This document shows, piece by piece, positions 52,387 to 61,441 of a DNA stretch of 64,000 nt; position 1 is the first letter of the stretch, and each line of letters opens with the position of its first letter. The notes below the pieces were generated by a model that did not search any database, was not told the origin of the DNA, and saw only the letters and a program-made list of their open reading frames with translations. A program made the translations under genes and the position numbers. The stretch is from a virus. The stretch is taken from IMG/VR virus record IMGVR_UViG_3300023174_000080, positions 54,947 to 118,946 of that record; one strand, written 5' to 3'.

Positions 52387-52725
52387 ATGATTAATCGTTA
52401 TGCAGACAGAGAAATTTTTAAGAATGATTTGGAGCAATATAAAGACACACTTAAAGATAGAAACGTAAAATTTATTAGACATTATTCAACTGCTAAATTT
52501 ACTTATCCAAAAAGTGAACAATTAAAATATTTTCAAACAATACAGTATACTTGGAAATTAGGAGATAAGTTTTCTAAATTAGCCGACATACATTACGGCG
52601 ATGCAAAAGATTGGTGGATAATTGCAAAATATAATCAAAAACCAACTGAATCTCATGTACAAGTTGGAGATATAATCGAAATTCCTTATCCTCTTTCATC
52701 AGTTATTAAATATTTGTTAGGATAA
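52387..52725 (+). CDS. LysM-like baseplate protein (gp53-type candidate)
   Basis: A 112-residue protein. The C-terminal half (YTWKLGDKFSKLADIHYGD, then WWIIAKYNQKP and VGDIIEIPYPL) follows the LysM fold: a W/T-x-GD start, an IA-type helix with Y/W, and a final strand VGDxIxIP. T4 gp53 and P2-type baseplates contain such LysM modules, used there for protein contacts. The gene is short, begins 12 bases after the previous stop and is followed 4 bases later by the large hub candidate. Confidence 0.75.
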   Translation: MINRYADREIFKNDLEQYKDTLKDRNVKFIRHYSTAKFTYPKSEQLKYFQTIQYTWKLGDKFSKLADIHYGDAKDWWIIAKYNQKPTESHVQVGDIIEIPYPLSSVIKYLLG

Positions 52726-52729
52726 TAAA

Positions 52730-55700
52730 ATGAGTGAACAAAATGCTGCAAATGCTAACACTAATGTTAGTAATCAACCAACATCAGATGGTTCAAGACA
52801 ACTGTATGAAAATCAACAAACTAATACTAGTGAAGTTGTAGCGTATGCATCACCTGAACAATTAAGACAACTAGAATCTGATCAACAAAGAAAACAGGAA
52901 ATAGATGAAATAATATATAAAGAATCTATTAAAGCTAGTGATGAAGCATATATAAAAAAAGAAAAAGAATTAAGAGCAAAATCCACTTCTTCATCACCTG
53001 AAGAAGAAAAAAAAATTAAAGATGCAGCGACTAAAGCTGCTGATGAAGCATATAAAAAAAAGACATCAGAGTTACAAAAAAAATATAAAAAATACTATCC
53101 TGAACAAAAATCTTCTGGTGTTTCAGGGGCAGCGAAGGGACAAGCTTCTAAATCTAACAAGGTTGATCCTATTAGAACACGCCTAAATGAACAAGCTGCT
53201 TTGATGCTTAATATTGATAAAATAATTAATGCAAAAGCTGTTAAACCAACAAAAAAACAAGAGAAAAAAAGAACAGAAATAGAATATAAAAATTTTTATG
53301 TTACTAGGCTTAAAGAATCTGGGCATACAACTATTACATCATTATTAACCAAGCATAATTCAATGAATGCTTTTTTTAATAAACTACCATCTCAAGTATT
53401 AAGTTTGCTTGTTCCATCTATAAAATTATATAAAGTGTTTTATCCAAAATTAATAAATGCTAAAAATGAATCTTCGCCAGATAAAAATGATAAAACTAAA
53501 GAAAAGCCAATTAGTTGGAGAATTCCATTTGATGACATTCCAATACAATATAGAAAACAAACTAGTAATGTACCACCTCAAAGTGTAGATGAAATATTAA
53601 ATGGAAATGGTTTTCTACATACTGTTGGTATAAAATCATTTAGTTATTCTTATCAAGGAAACAATCCCGCTACAGCAAACACACTTGTATCGGCTGAATT
53701 AAAATTATTTTTTCAAAGCCCAGAAGAATTAATGAAAGAATTTAATATTGTGCATGAAGGTATTAATGGTAAATATACTTTTGCCTATACAGATCTTATA
53801 AATTCAGCCACTAGAACAGAAAGGCAAGAAGGTAAGTTGGATGATACTCCAAATGAAAATTATTATAGAATTAAAATAATTTGCGGCTATTCAGATAGTA
53901 ATAATGATTTAATAAGAAATATATTACTTAATGAAAATTACAATAATGATAAAATTACAGAAGTGCTTGCTGCCTTATCATTATCTAGAGCAACTTTTTA
54001 TTTATCACCATATTCATATGATATATCTTTTAATGAAAGCGGAGCAGTTGATTTATCTATTAAATGTAATGCTTCTGTAGATAAAATGTTATTATCAGAA
54101 GAAGCTGATATATTTTACACGACCGAAGAGCTTAAACAAGCAAGGCATTATATTAAAGCTTTAAATACATTTGTAAAAAATAAAGATAGAAAACCAACCG
54201 AAATAAAAACAAATGGAGAAGCGTGTGTAGCAGATGCTAATGAAAAATCTATTTTAAAAGAGTTTTTTCAAAAATATCCAGAAGCAAAAAAAGATGAAAA
54301 ATATTTAAAACAAAGATTGTATAATTTTAGAAAAAATTCCTATAATTCTATTTTTAAAAAATTAATTGGTGCCGGTAAGGAAAAACAAACTCATGATAAT
54401 GTCGGTATCTACAGTGCTTATGTTAATAATAAAATTCTTTCAATACTTTCAGACGAAAATAATATAGATTCCAGAGAAAATGATTTAAGAAATCAAAATA
54501 GTTTTAAAGGAGTATATGCAGAAAATATAAATGACCCTTTGACTATAAAAAGAAATTTATTAAAAGGCGAGCATAAAGACGAAGATGCTAAAGGAAAAGC
54601 TAATTCACAAAGCATGGATGAACAGGCTATGAAAGAATTAGATAAACAAACAAACTCACAAGCTTCTAAATCCAGATATAATGGCTTTTCTCAAATTAAA
54701 TTTATGTTTTTGGGAGATCTTATAGACGCAGCATTAGATTGTTTAGATAATTTAGATAACGATCATGATAGACCAAGAATAGTATTAGGTGAGATAACAA
54801 TGGAAATACCGACCATTAATAATATTGGAGAAGAAGAAAGCAAGCATCTTCTTACGGTAAATCTTGCCGATGTACCAATAAGCATGAAATTGTTTGAACA
54901 ATTTTTTATTAAAAAAGTTGTTAAACAAATGAGAGATAAATATCCGGCAATGGAATTTATTAAAGATGCAATATCTGAATTAATATTTCCCGCTCTAAAT
55001 CCATCAGTGTTTGGTAAATCTTATACTTTTAATTCAAAAATAAAATATTCTATTTTATCGCTAAATGTCGGTATGTCTAATGGTAGAACCGACCCGGTTA
55101 CTGGATTAGATGTTAATAGTAAAGATTTTGGTAATGGTGAGCACATCATTGATGATAAAAAAATAGAGCAATTACAGAAACAAGTAACAGATAATCTAGC
55201 GTCTATAAAAGAAAGCTTAGACAACTTAAATTATATTTTTATTTATTGTTCTAGTGGTATGCCTAGAATTGCAAATCCATCGGAAGAAGACGATATAAAA
55301 AGAGGTATTTATCATGTAAGAATGGGCCGTGACTCTGGTCTTATAAAAAAAATTGATTTTACAAAATCCGAGATACCTTTCCAGAGAGAATTCATGGCTA
55401 GAAGAGAAGGTAATAAACGTGGAACTTCCATAAAACAATTATACAATGCAAATATAAGTATGTTTGGAAATAATATATATGTTCCCGGTGATTATATTTA
55501 TATTGAACCTTATTTTCTATTAACTACAAATAAAACTCTTGATTTACAAGATTCGCTTGGATTAGGTGGATATTATATGGTTCTTAAAGTAAATAGCTCT
55601 ATAGCAGAAGCCAGTTTTGATACTAAACTAGAGTGTATTTTCCAAGGACAATTATATAAAGATGGTGATAAGAAAAAGCTTGCAACTCCTAATACAGATA

Positions 55701-55732
55701 AATGTTTAAAAGGTGAATATAGAGTAGGATAA
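52730..55732 (+). CDS. Large baseplate protein, hub candidate
   Basis: A 1000-residue protein. Residues 1-130 are Gln/Lys/Glu-rich and coiled; the central part (~260-460) is beta-rich and contains TVGIKSFSYSYQGNNP and LKLFFQSPEEL; residues ~650-780 include SQIKFMFLGDLIDAALD; the C-terminal ~120 residues have NANISMFGNNIYVPGDYIYI followed by GLGGYYMVLKVNSSI, typical of virion domains that bind tube or spike. Placed after tape measure and LysM genes, it may be the central hub (T4 gp27-like) or a wedge protein. I cannot decide between them. Confidence 0.65.
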   Translation: MSEQNAANANTNVSNQPTSDGSRQLYENQQTNTSEVVAYASPEQLRQLESDQQRKQEIDEIIYKESIKASDEAYIKKEKELRAKSTSSSPEEEKKIKDAATKAADEAYKKKTSELQKKYKKYYPEQKSSGVSGAAKGQASKSNKVDPIRTRLNEQAALMLNIDKIINAKAVKPTKKQEKKRTEIEYKNFYVTRLKESGHTTITSLLTKHNSMNAFFNKLPSQVLSLLVPSIKLYKVFYPKLINAKNESSPDKNDKTKEKPISWRIPFDDIPIQYRKQTSNVPPQSVDEILNGNGFLHTVGIKSFSYSYQGNNPATANTLVSAELKLFFQSPEELMKEFNIVHEGINGKYTFAYTDLINSATRTERQEGKLDDTPNENYYRIKIICGYSDSNNDLIRNILLNENYNNDKITEVLAALSLSRATFYLSPYSYDISFNESGAVDLSIKCNASVDKMLLSEEADIFYTTEELKQARHYIKALNTFVKNKDRKPTEIKTNGEACVADANEKSILKEFFQKYPEAKKDEKYLKQRLYNFRKNSYNSIFKKLIGAGKEKQTHDNVGIYSAYVNNKILSILSDENNIDSRENDLRNQNSFKGVYAENINDPLTIKRNLLKGEHKDEDAKGKANSQSMDEQAMKELDKQTNSQASKSRYNGFSQIKFMFLGDLIDAALDCLDNLDNDHDRPRIVLGEITMEIPTINNIGEEESKHLLTVNLADVPISMKLFEQFFIKKVVKQMRDKYPAMEFIKDAISELIFPALNPSVFGKSYTFNSKIKYSILSLNVGMSNGRTDPVTGLDVNSKDFGNGEHIIDDKKIEQLQKQVTDNLASIKESLDNLNYIFIYCSSGMPRIANPSEEDDIKRGIYHVRMGRDSGLIKKIDFTKSEIPFQREFMARREGNKRGTSIKQLYNANISMFGNNIYVPGDYIYIEPYFLLTTNKTLDLQDSLGLGGYYMVLKVNSSIAEASFDTKLECIFQGQLYKDGDKKKLATPNTDKCLKGEYRVG

Positions 55733-55747
55733 TAGTAGGAAATAATA

Positions 55748-57028
55748 ATGACAGAAAAATATGATAGTCCTTTAGGCAATAATAGCGTTTCATCATTAAA
55801 AGTATTATTTGATGATAAAAGATATTATTATAATTTTATTTTACCAATAATATATTTGACAAATAATAAAATATTTTTTAGTGATTTATATAAAAACAAT
55901 GCTCTTTATGGCTTAGTAGATAGAGAATATAATGTTATAGTTCCTAAACAAGAATATATTGTTAATTTATCTATTGTAGATAACAAACAACAATATTTAT
56001 TAGATTTTGCGGCTGAAGCTTATACAGGATTAAAGAATTACTTAGAAAATGCTTGTATTTTAGGAAAGGTTAGCAGAACTGGAGTATTCGGTAATATTAG
56101 ACCATATAAATCTTATAATGATCCAAGCATTTTAGTTGACTCCATACAATCACTCGCAGCTATAGAATTTAAAAACGCGATGACGGCTGAAGTGGAATTA
56201 AACTATAGAGTTAGAGATCACATAACATTTAATAAAGAATTTCTTATTTTTTTAAAAAAACGAATAGGGCTTAATATGGCAGTTAGTAAATCAGAAATTC
56301 TTCTGTCAAACTTTTTTATCTCTTATAGCAATGGCATAATGCTTGACTATGCTAATGAAAAAAATTGCGATGATGATAAAATAAAATATGAAAAATATTT
56401 AAGCGATAAAGATTTAATTGGATTTAAAGATTCCTGTAAAAGATTCGGTTTTTCTATAGACGCGAATATTCCTTGGAGAATAAGTCTAGATTTGAACTCC
56501 CCAGCTATGCAAAAAACGGGAAATCATAATGGCTATTTATATAAAAGACAAATAGGTAACTTAGATGATCTATTTGACAAGAGATATAATCGCGTATACA
56601 ATGATGAAATAGAACATTTAAAAAATTTCTTTTATAATTCCTATATTAAGTTTTTAGAAAATAACTTGTATTACGAAGAAGATTACAGTAAGATCGCTGG
56701 TAATAAAATCAAAAATAGAAAATTATATAAAAGAGATGTATATAAAAAAGAAGAATACCTATCAAAATTTGATGATTTATATTGGTTAAGAATGTTTGGC
56801 TATATTAGAAATCTAGAAACAAGCAGGGGTCTAACTCAGCAACAGTTTGAAAATGTAATCAGAGAAGGATCTAGATTTATAAAAGGTGCTAGAACTAGTG
56901 AAGGATTGAAATACGTTAATAACTTCTTTAAGAATTTTAATAATGTTGATTTCGTAATGTCTTCACAGCAGAATAAAGACATGGTAAAAGTACCTTCACC
57001 GGCAAGTATACCGCAGATTATTTTTTAG
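55748..57028 (+). CDS. Putative structural protein, last gene of the tail module
   Basis: A 426-residue, Tyr/Asn/Lys-rich protein beginning 15 bases after the baseplate gene (TAGGAAATAATA before ATG). A recognisable but unassigned segment is FSIDANIPWRISLDLNSPAM near residue 235. There is no signal peptide, membrane helix or known catalytic motif. It stands between tail and replication genes; a virion role is more likely because of composition and placement, yet it remains unproven. Confidence 0.6.
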   Translation: MTEKYDSPLGNNSVSSLKVLFDDKRYYYNFILPIIYLTNNKIFFSDLYKNNALYGLVDREYNVIVPKQEYIVNLSIVDNKQQYLLDFAAEAYTGLKNYLENACILGKVSRTGVFGNIRPYKSYNDPSILVDSIQSLAAIEFKNAMTAEVELNYRVRDHITFNKEFLIFLKKRIGLNMAVSKSEILLSNFFISYSNGIMLDYANEKNCDDDKIKYEKYLSDKDLIGFKDSCKRFGFSIDANIPWRISLDLNSPAMQKTGNHNGYLYKRQIGNLDDLFDKRYNRVYNDEIEHLKNFFYNSYIKFLENNLYYEEDYSKIAGNKIKNRKLYKRDVYKKEEYLSKFDDLYWLRMFGYIRNLETSRGLTQQQFENVIREGSRFIKGARTSEGLKYVNNFFKNFNNVDFVMSSQQNKDMVKVPSPASIPQIIF

Positions 57029-57036
57029 AGGATTAT

Positions 57037-58248
57037 GTGATATTTCAAACACTAGACGATAAAAAAAATTGTGTAGCGCTTTACCAAAACAAAGAATTAA
57101 AATATAATTTTTCTCCTGATGAGAGCATGAGTAAAACTTGGTCTTACTCAGCCTTTTTAAAAGGTGCTGATGTGCAGTATGCTTCCTTATATACAGAAGG
57201 AAAGTCGTTAGACGAATGCTGCCCAGAAGCTTTAAAAGACGAATGGTTGGCTATAAATAATCGTCTTAAATCATTTATTAATTCTTTCATTGAATCAAAA
57301 GTATCGCTAAAAGAAAATTGTTTTTTTGATTTAACTCCAAAGAAATTTTTGATTGATTATTGTGAATTAAAAAATAAAATTTGTGAATCAGTTTTTTCTA
57401 ATGTTTCTAAACCATTAGAATATAATTTCTATAGAAGATTTAATGAATTATTACACGATATAAAATATCGTGATCTTAATATAGATGTAGAAAATATTCA
57501 TAATAAACTTTATAAAAAAGAGGCAATGACATTCTATAAAAAAGTAATAAATGGTAAAAATAACATAAACTATAATATGTTTGGATCAATAACTGGTAGG
57601 TTAACAGTTAAAAAAGATAGTTTTCCTATTTTAACTTTTCCTAAGCAATATCGTAGCATTCTTAAACCAGTAAATGACTGGTTTGTTTGTTTGGACATGA
57701 ATGCCGCTGAATTAAGAACAGCACTGGCTTTAATGGGTAAAGAACAACCTGTCGGTGATCTACACCAATGGTGTGCAGAAAACCTTTTTAAAGGCGATTT
57801 AAGCCGCTCACAGGCAAAAGAAACAGCAACATCTTGGTTATATAATTCTAGTTCAGAGCTAGCTAAGAAATATAATGATGTACTTTCTAGTTTTTATGAC
57901 AAAGACGGATTAAAGAAAAAATACTGGATTAATGGTTATATTAATACACCATATAACAGAATAATACAAAGCGATGATCATCATGCTATTTCCTATTTAA
58001 ATCAATCAACATTTATAGATCTATTTCATAGACAAATAATTAAAGTTGATGATTTTTTAAAAAATAAAAAATCATTTGTTTCATTTATGATACATGATGA
58101 ATTTGTTATTGATATGAGCGATGATGAAAAAGATGAAATATTAAATATTATTAATATTTTACAAGATACGCCATATGGTAAATTTACTGTTAATGTAAAA
58201 GCAGGTAAAAATTTTGGTGAAATGAAAAAATTAAATTTAAAGGCATAA
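57037..58248 (+). CDS. Family A DNA polymerase domain lacking the exonuclease
   Basis: A 403-residue protein from GTG 57037 (GAGGATTA upstream). The polymerase core is clear: FGSITGRLTV near 185, motif A DMNAAELRTALALMG (D220, E/LR), a short motif B helix RSQAKETATSWLYN (K near 261) and motif C MIHDEFVID (H353-D354-E355). Usual family A enzymes have a 3'-5' exonuclease N-terminal to this and are 600-900 residues; here only about 180 residues precede the palm, too few for exonuclease plus thumb. Exonuclease may be encoded elsewhere. T4 uses a family B polymerase, so this replisome differs. Confidence 0.85.
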   Translation: MIFQTLDDKKNCVALYQNKELKYNFSPDESMSKTWSYSAFLKGADVQYASLYTEGKSLDECCPEALKDEWLAINNRLKSFINSFIESKVSLKENCFFDLTPKKFLIDYCELKNKICESVFSNVSKPLEYNFYRRFNELLHDIKYRDLNIDVENIHNKLYKKEAMTFYKKVINGKNNINYNMFGSITGRLTVKKDSFPILTFPKQYRSILKPVNDWFVCLDMNAAELRTALALMGKEQPVGDLHQWCAENLFKGDLSRSQAKETATSWLYNSSSELAKKYNDVLSSFYDKDGLKKKYWINGYINTPYNRIIQSDDHHAISYLNQSTFIDLFHRQIIKVDDFLKNKKSFVSFMIHDEFVIDMSDDEKDEILNIINILQDTPYGKFTVNVKAGKNFGEMKKLNLKA

Positions 58249-58249
58249 T

Positions 58250-59077
58250 ATGATTACTGTAATTTGCTTAGGATCCAAAGCTTGTGACCTTGGAGAAATA
58301 TTTGAAAATTCAAAAGAGTATATTGTTAAATTAATAGATAAAGAAATTGAAGGAGATAATTGTTTCTCTATAAAACAACAAAACACACCAGAAGACTACG
58401 AGTTAAAGACCCCTGATATGAGAGAATATTTTTCTGATATTTCAGATGACGTATTATTTATTACTAGTGGCGACTCGGAAGTTTTAAGTTGTTCTTTAAA
58501 AATTTTACAACAAATAAAACATAAAAAAATATCGATTGCTTATCTAAGACCAACGTTAGATTTTTTAACTATTAAAGGTCAAATGCAAGATAAACTAGCT
58601 TTTAATGTTCTTCAGGAGTATACTAGATCTGGATTATTTGATAATATTTATTTATTCGGAGACTCATCAATAGAAGTATTGATGTCCGATACATCTATAA
58701 ATGAATATGATAAAAAATACTATAATCTTATTTATAATTCACTAACTAACTATCTAAAATTAGATAATGTTGATTGTTTAATAAACAACGCCAATCGACC
58801 AAGTAATATTAGTAAAATAATAACTTTTGGTTATTATGACGTAAGCTCAGATATTGAGAGTTTATTTTATCCAATAAAATATTGCGATAGTAAAATTTAT
58901 AATTTTTATATCAATGAAGAGTCTTTAAACACTGATAAAATTTTACATAAAAAAATAAAAGAAAAAATTAAAAATAAAAATGTTGACACTACAAAATGCT
59001 CTTATACAATAAGAGCTACAACGGCTGAACAAAACTTTTGTTATGTTGTAGCATATAGTAAACTTATTCAAGAATAG
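58250..59077 (+). CDS. Protein with FtsZ/tubulin-like fold features
   Basis: A 275-residue protein one base after the polymerase gene. The order of elements recalls the FtsZ/tubulin nucleotide domain: ICLGSKACDLGEIFENS (T1-like loop), KLIDKEIEG (T2/strand), DDVLFITSGDSEVLSCSLKIL (position of the GGGTGTG loop), then ISIAYLRPTLDFLTIKGQMQ and a long helix before NIYLFGDSSIEVLM. The tubulin signature Gly run is absent, so GTP binding is doubtful. PhuZ of phiKZ-type phages is the only well-known phage tubulin; this is not clearly that. Confidence in the fold is moderate at best. Confidence 0.45.
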   Translation: MITVICLGSKACDLGEIFENSKEYIVKLIDKEIEGDNCFSIKQQNTPEDYELKTPDMREYFSDISDDVLFITSGDSEVLSCSLKILQQIKHKKISIAYLRPTLDFLTIKGQMQDKLAFNVLQEYTRSGLFDNIYLFGDSSIEVLMSDTSINEYDKKYYNLIYNSLTNYLKLDNVDCLINNANRPSNISKIITFGYYDVSSDIESLFYPIKYCDSKIYNFYINEESLNTDKILHKKIKEKIKNKNVDTTKCSYTIRATTAEQNFCYVVAYSKLIQE

Positions 59078-59084
59078 AGGGAAT

Positions 59085-59324
59085 ATGATTACATATAAAG
59101 CACTATATAGAAAAAAGAATGGACAATTTCGTAGCATGCATTTTTCTAAGTTAAAGAACTTGCCACCAGAGTTTGTATCAGCTAAGATACGTAAGTCAAA
59201 GAATACTAAGCTTGCTGAAGGAATGGAAGTAGTGTGGGATTTAGACGCACAAGATTTCCGTATTTTTAATTGGAATACGGTTGTAGGTGAAGTAAAGAAA
59301 CAAGAAGAAATGTTTGTGTTGTAA
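59085..59324 (+). CDS. Small protein with SH3-like strands
   Basis: A 79-residue basic protein with AGAGGGAAT before the ATG. It has strand-rich sequence with MEVVWDLDAQDFRIFNWNTVVGEV, which I recall as a conserved motif in small phage proteins. No function is known to me. It is the last gene before the SSB promoter and hairpin leader. Confidence 0.6.
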   Translation: MITYKALYRKKNGQFRSMHFSKLKNLPPEFVSAKIRKSKNTKLAEGMEVVWDLDAQDFRIFNWNTVVGEVKKQEEMFVL

Positions 59325-59348
59325 CTCTAGCTCAAGACGTGTTAGAGT
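59319..59348 (+). promoter_or_regulatory. Sigma70-type promoter of the SSB gene, within a hairpin
   Basis: TTGTAA (59319-59324) and TAGAGT (59343-59348) are 18 bases apart. ACTCTA (59324-59329) pairs with the TAGAGT that forms the -10, giving a 6-bp inverted repeat across the promoter. Transcription would start near 59355, at the foot of the next hairpin. Confidence 0.45.
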
Positions 59349-59354
59349 CTAACC

Positions 59355-59381
59355 ATCAGCCGGGAGATTTACCGTGCTGAT
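59355..59381 (+). promoter_or_regulatory. 5'-terminal stem-loop of the SSB message
   Basis: ATCAGC-CGG (59355-59363) pairs with CCG-GCTGAT (59372-59381), with one bulged T (59375) and a loop GAGATTTA. It lies 7 bases before AAGGAG. T4 gene 32 also has a structured leader that serves autoregulation and stability; a comparable role here is inferred. Confidence 0.55.
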
Positions 59382-59402
59382 ATATAAAGGAGAAGTAAAA
59401 AT

Positions 59403-60170
59403 ATGGGTATTGATCTAAAGAAGATGAAGGCAAAGCTTAACGCACTAAACAATAAGGGTGGTAATAAGACCAATTTCTGGAGTCCAAAGGAAGGACAATC
59501 TTATTCTCTCCGCATCGTTCCAACGCCAGATGGCGATCCATTCAAGGAGTCTTGGTTCCACTATGAACTAGGTACTACAGGCGGTTTCCTTTGTCCAAAG
59601 AAAAACTATGGAGACTCCTGCCCAGCTTGTGATTTTGCTAGCAAGCTCTATAAGGAAAAGAACGAAGAAAGTGCAAAGATGGCTAAAAAGCTATTGCCAC
59701 GTCAACGATTCTTCTCACCAGTAGTGGTTCGTGGAGAGGAAAAGGAAGGCATTAAGATTTGGGGCTATGGCAAGCTAGTATATCAAGATCTTATTAATCT
59801 TGTTCTAAATCCAGACTATGGTGATATTACAGATCCAGAAGCTGGTACAGATTTGACTATCGCAGCGAGCAAGGCTCCGGGTCAGTCTTTCCCAACTACA
59901 AAGGTAACTCCTGCCCGTAAGACAAGTAAGCTTTGTCAAGGTACAGATGTTGAATGTAAGGAACTTCTGGAAACTCTTCCAGAATTTGAAACATTGCACC
60001 AACGCAAGACAACAGAAGAAGTGTCAGCTATTCTAGATGCTTATCTTGCTGGTAATACAGATGAAGAGGCAGAGGAATCTTCATCAGAAACTAAGAAGTT
60101 TGCCGCAGCCGTACCAGTTAAGGCTAAGTCAGCAGTTGACGAAGCGTTTTCTGAATTAATGGGTAACTAA
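59403..60170 (+). CDS. Single-stranded DNA binding protein (T4 gp32-like)
   Basis: A 255-residue SSB coating single-stranded DNA in replication and recombination. A basic N-terminal arm (KKMKAKLNALNNKGG) is followed by the OB-fold core with a zinc site of the gp32 order His-Cys-Cys-Cys: H53, C64, C73 and C76 (in LCPKKNYGDSCPAC). The C-terminal 50 residues are acidic then mixed (EEAEESSSE...AFSELMGN), as expected for partner binding. Codon use (AAG, CTT, GAA) is enriched relative to other genes, suggesting strong expression. A structured leader and AAGGAG precede it. Confidence 0.93.
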   Translation: MGIDLKKMKAKLNALNNKGGNKTNFWSPKEGQSYSLRIVPTPDGDPFKESWFHYELGTTGGFLCPKKNYGDSCPACDFASKLYKEKNEESAKMAKKLLPRQRFFSPVVVRGEEKEGIKIWGYGKLVYQDLINLVLNPDYGDITDPEAGTDLTIAASKAPGQSFPTTKVTPARKTSKLCQGTDVECKELLETLPEFETLHQRKTTEEVSAILDAYLAGNTDEEAEESSSETKKFAAAVPVKAKSAVDEAFSELMGN

Positions 60171-60198
60171 ACAAACAAGTTGTTGTGAGTTAAACTGA

Positions 60199-60230
60199 GG
60201 GCACAGAAGAAATTCTGTGCCTTCTTTTCT
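60199..60230 (+). terminator. Rho-independent terminator after the SSB gene
   Basis: GGGCACAGAA and TTCTGTGCCT form a stem with a GAAA tetraloop, followed by TTCTTTTCT. It separates SSB from the recombinase gene; weaker read-through could still supply the recombinase. Confidence 0.88.
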
Positions 60231-60243
60231 ATCTGGAGATAAA

Positions 60244-61401
60244 ATGGCAATGGCTAAAAAAACTGAAAAAAGCGAAGCGGGAAAAGTTTCTATTAATGAT
60301 TTGCGTACTCTATTAAATAAAAAGAGTGGTAGAGAAGTTGCTTATGATTTAGCAGAGGATAATCCAACAGATGTTACCGATTGGATTCCAACAGGAAGTC
60401 GCTGGTTAGATTCTATTATTTGCCGTGGAAAGCTAGCTGGTATTCCTGTGGGCAAATTAACAGAACTTGCTGGCTTGGAAGGCTCTGGTAAATCTTATAT
60501 GGCAGCACAGGTTGCTGCAAACGCACAAAAGATGGGAATTGATGTTGTATACTTTGACAGCGAATCCGCTATCGATTCAGAATTCCTTGTAAAAGCGGGA
60601 TGCGATATTGAAAAGCTTCTTTATGTTCAAGCGGAGAGCGTTGAATTCGTTCTTGAAAGTATTGAAGAGCTATTAAAAAATAATAAAAATAGAATGTTGT
60701 TTATTTGGGATTCTATGGCATTGACTCCAAGCAAGACTGATATTGAAGGCGATTTTGACCCACAATCTTCAATGGCAGTCAAGCCACGTATTCTTGCCAA
60801 GGGTTTATCAAAGCTAGTTCAACCTATTGCTAATAGCCATTCAACCCTATTGGTCCTAAACCAGCTTAAAACCAACCTAAACGTCCAGAATATCAAATAT
60901 GCAACTGATAGTGAGAGATACACCACCCCCGGTGGAAAAGCGCTCAGTTACGCTTATAGCTTGCGTATATGGCTAACTGGACGTAAATCAAAGGATAGTT
61001 ATGTTCTTGATAGCCGTGGATATAAGATTGGTAGCGAAGTCAAGGCAAGATTAGAAAAATCTCGCTTTGGTACAGCAGGACGCGAATGCCTGTTTAAAAT
61101 CATGTGGGGTGGCAGCGTTGGAGTATTGGACAATGAAAGCATATTTGAAGCTGTGAAACCATTTATTAAACAAATGGGTGCATGGTATGAACTAGAAGTT
61201 GCCGGTACACCAAAGAAATTTCAGCAAAGCGGTTGGGAAGACTTAATGAATAAAGATGAAGCTTTTAGAAAAGCTGTTCTTGATATTATGGACAGTGAAG
61301 TTATAGTAAAATTTGATACCCGTGAAGGCGATGCAAAGAATTTCTATAATATTGAAGGTGAAGAAAATATTGATCCAACAACTGGTGAAGTGTTAAATTA
61401 A
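60244..61401 (+). CDS. UvsX/RecA-like recombinase
   Basis: A 385-residue strand-exchange ATPase. Motifs: Walker A GLEGSGKS (near residue 80), VVYFDSESAID (near 100), Walker B MLFIWDSMAL (near 155), and VLNQLKTN followed by TPGGKALSYAYSLRIWL (loop and multimer contact region). Length fits T4 UvsX (391) more than RecA. It should load on SSB-coated DNA for recombination-dependent replication with the Mre11-Rad50 fusion and resolvase. ATG 60244 has CTGGAGAT; a GTG start at 60217 lies inside the terminator and is rejected. Confidence 0.93.
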   Translation: MAMAKKTEKSEAGKVSINDLRTLLNKKSGREVAYDLAEDNPTDVTDWIPTGSRWLDSIICRGKLAGIPVGKLTELAGLEGSGKSYMAAQVAANAQKMGIDVVYFDSESAIDSEFLVKAGCDIEKLLYVQAESVEFVLESIEELLKNNKNRMLFIWDSMALTPSKTDIEGDFDPQSSMAVKPRILAKGLSKLVQPIANSHSTLLVLNQLKTNLNVQNIKYATDSERYTTPGGKALSYAYSLRIWLTGRKSKDSYVLDSRGYKIGSEVKARLEKSRFGTAGRECLFKIMWGGSVGVLDNESIFEAVKPFIKQMGAWYELEVAGTPKKFQQSGWEDLMNKDEAFRKAVLDIMDSEVIVKFDTREGDAKNFYNIEGEENIDPTTGEVLN

Positions 61402-61412
61402 TATTTAAGCAC

Positions 61413-61441
61413 TTGTAAACGAAACCGCTCTAGTGTAGAAT
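61413..61441 (+). promoter_or_regulatory. Sigma70-type promoter inside a terminator loop
   Basis: TTGTAA (61413-61418) and TAGAAT (61436-61441) are 17 bases apart. The -10 box occupies the loop of the terminator at 61422-61461, so transcripts begun here lack its 5' arm. Confidence 0.6.

Noticed and set aside
60217-60243. GTG start nine codons upstream of the recombinase ATG
   Set aside because: It lies in the stem and T-tract of a strong terminator; the ATG at 60244 has a good Shine-Dalgarno.
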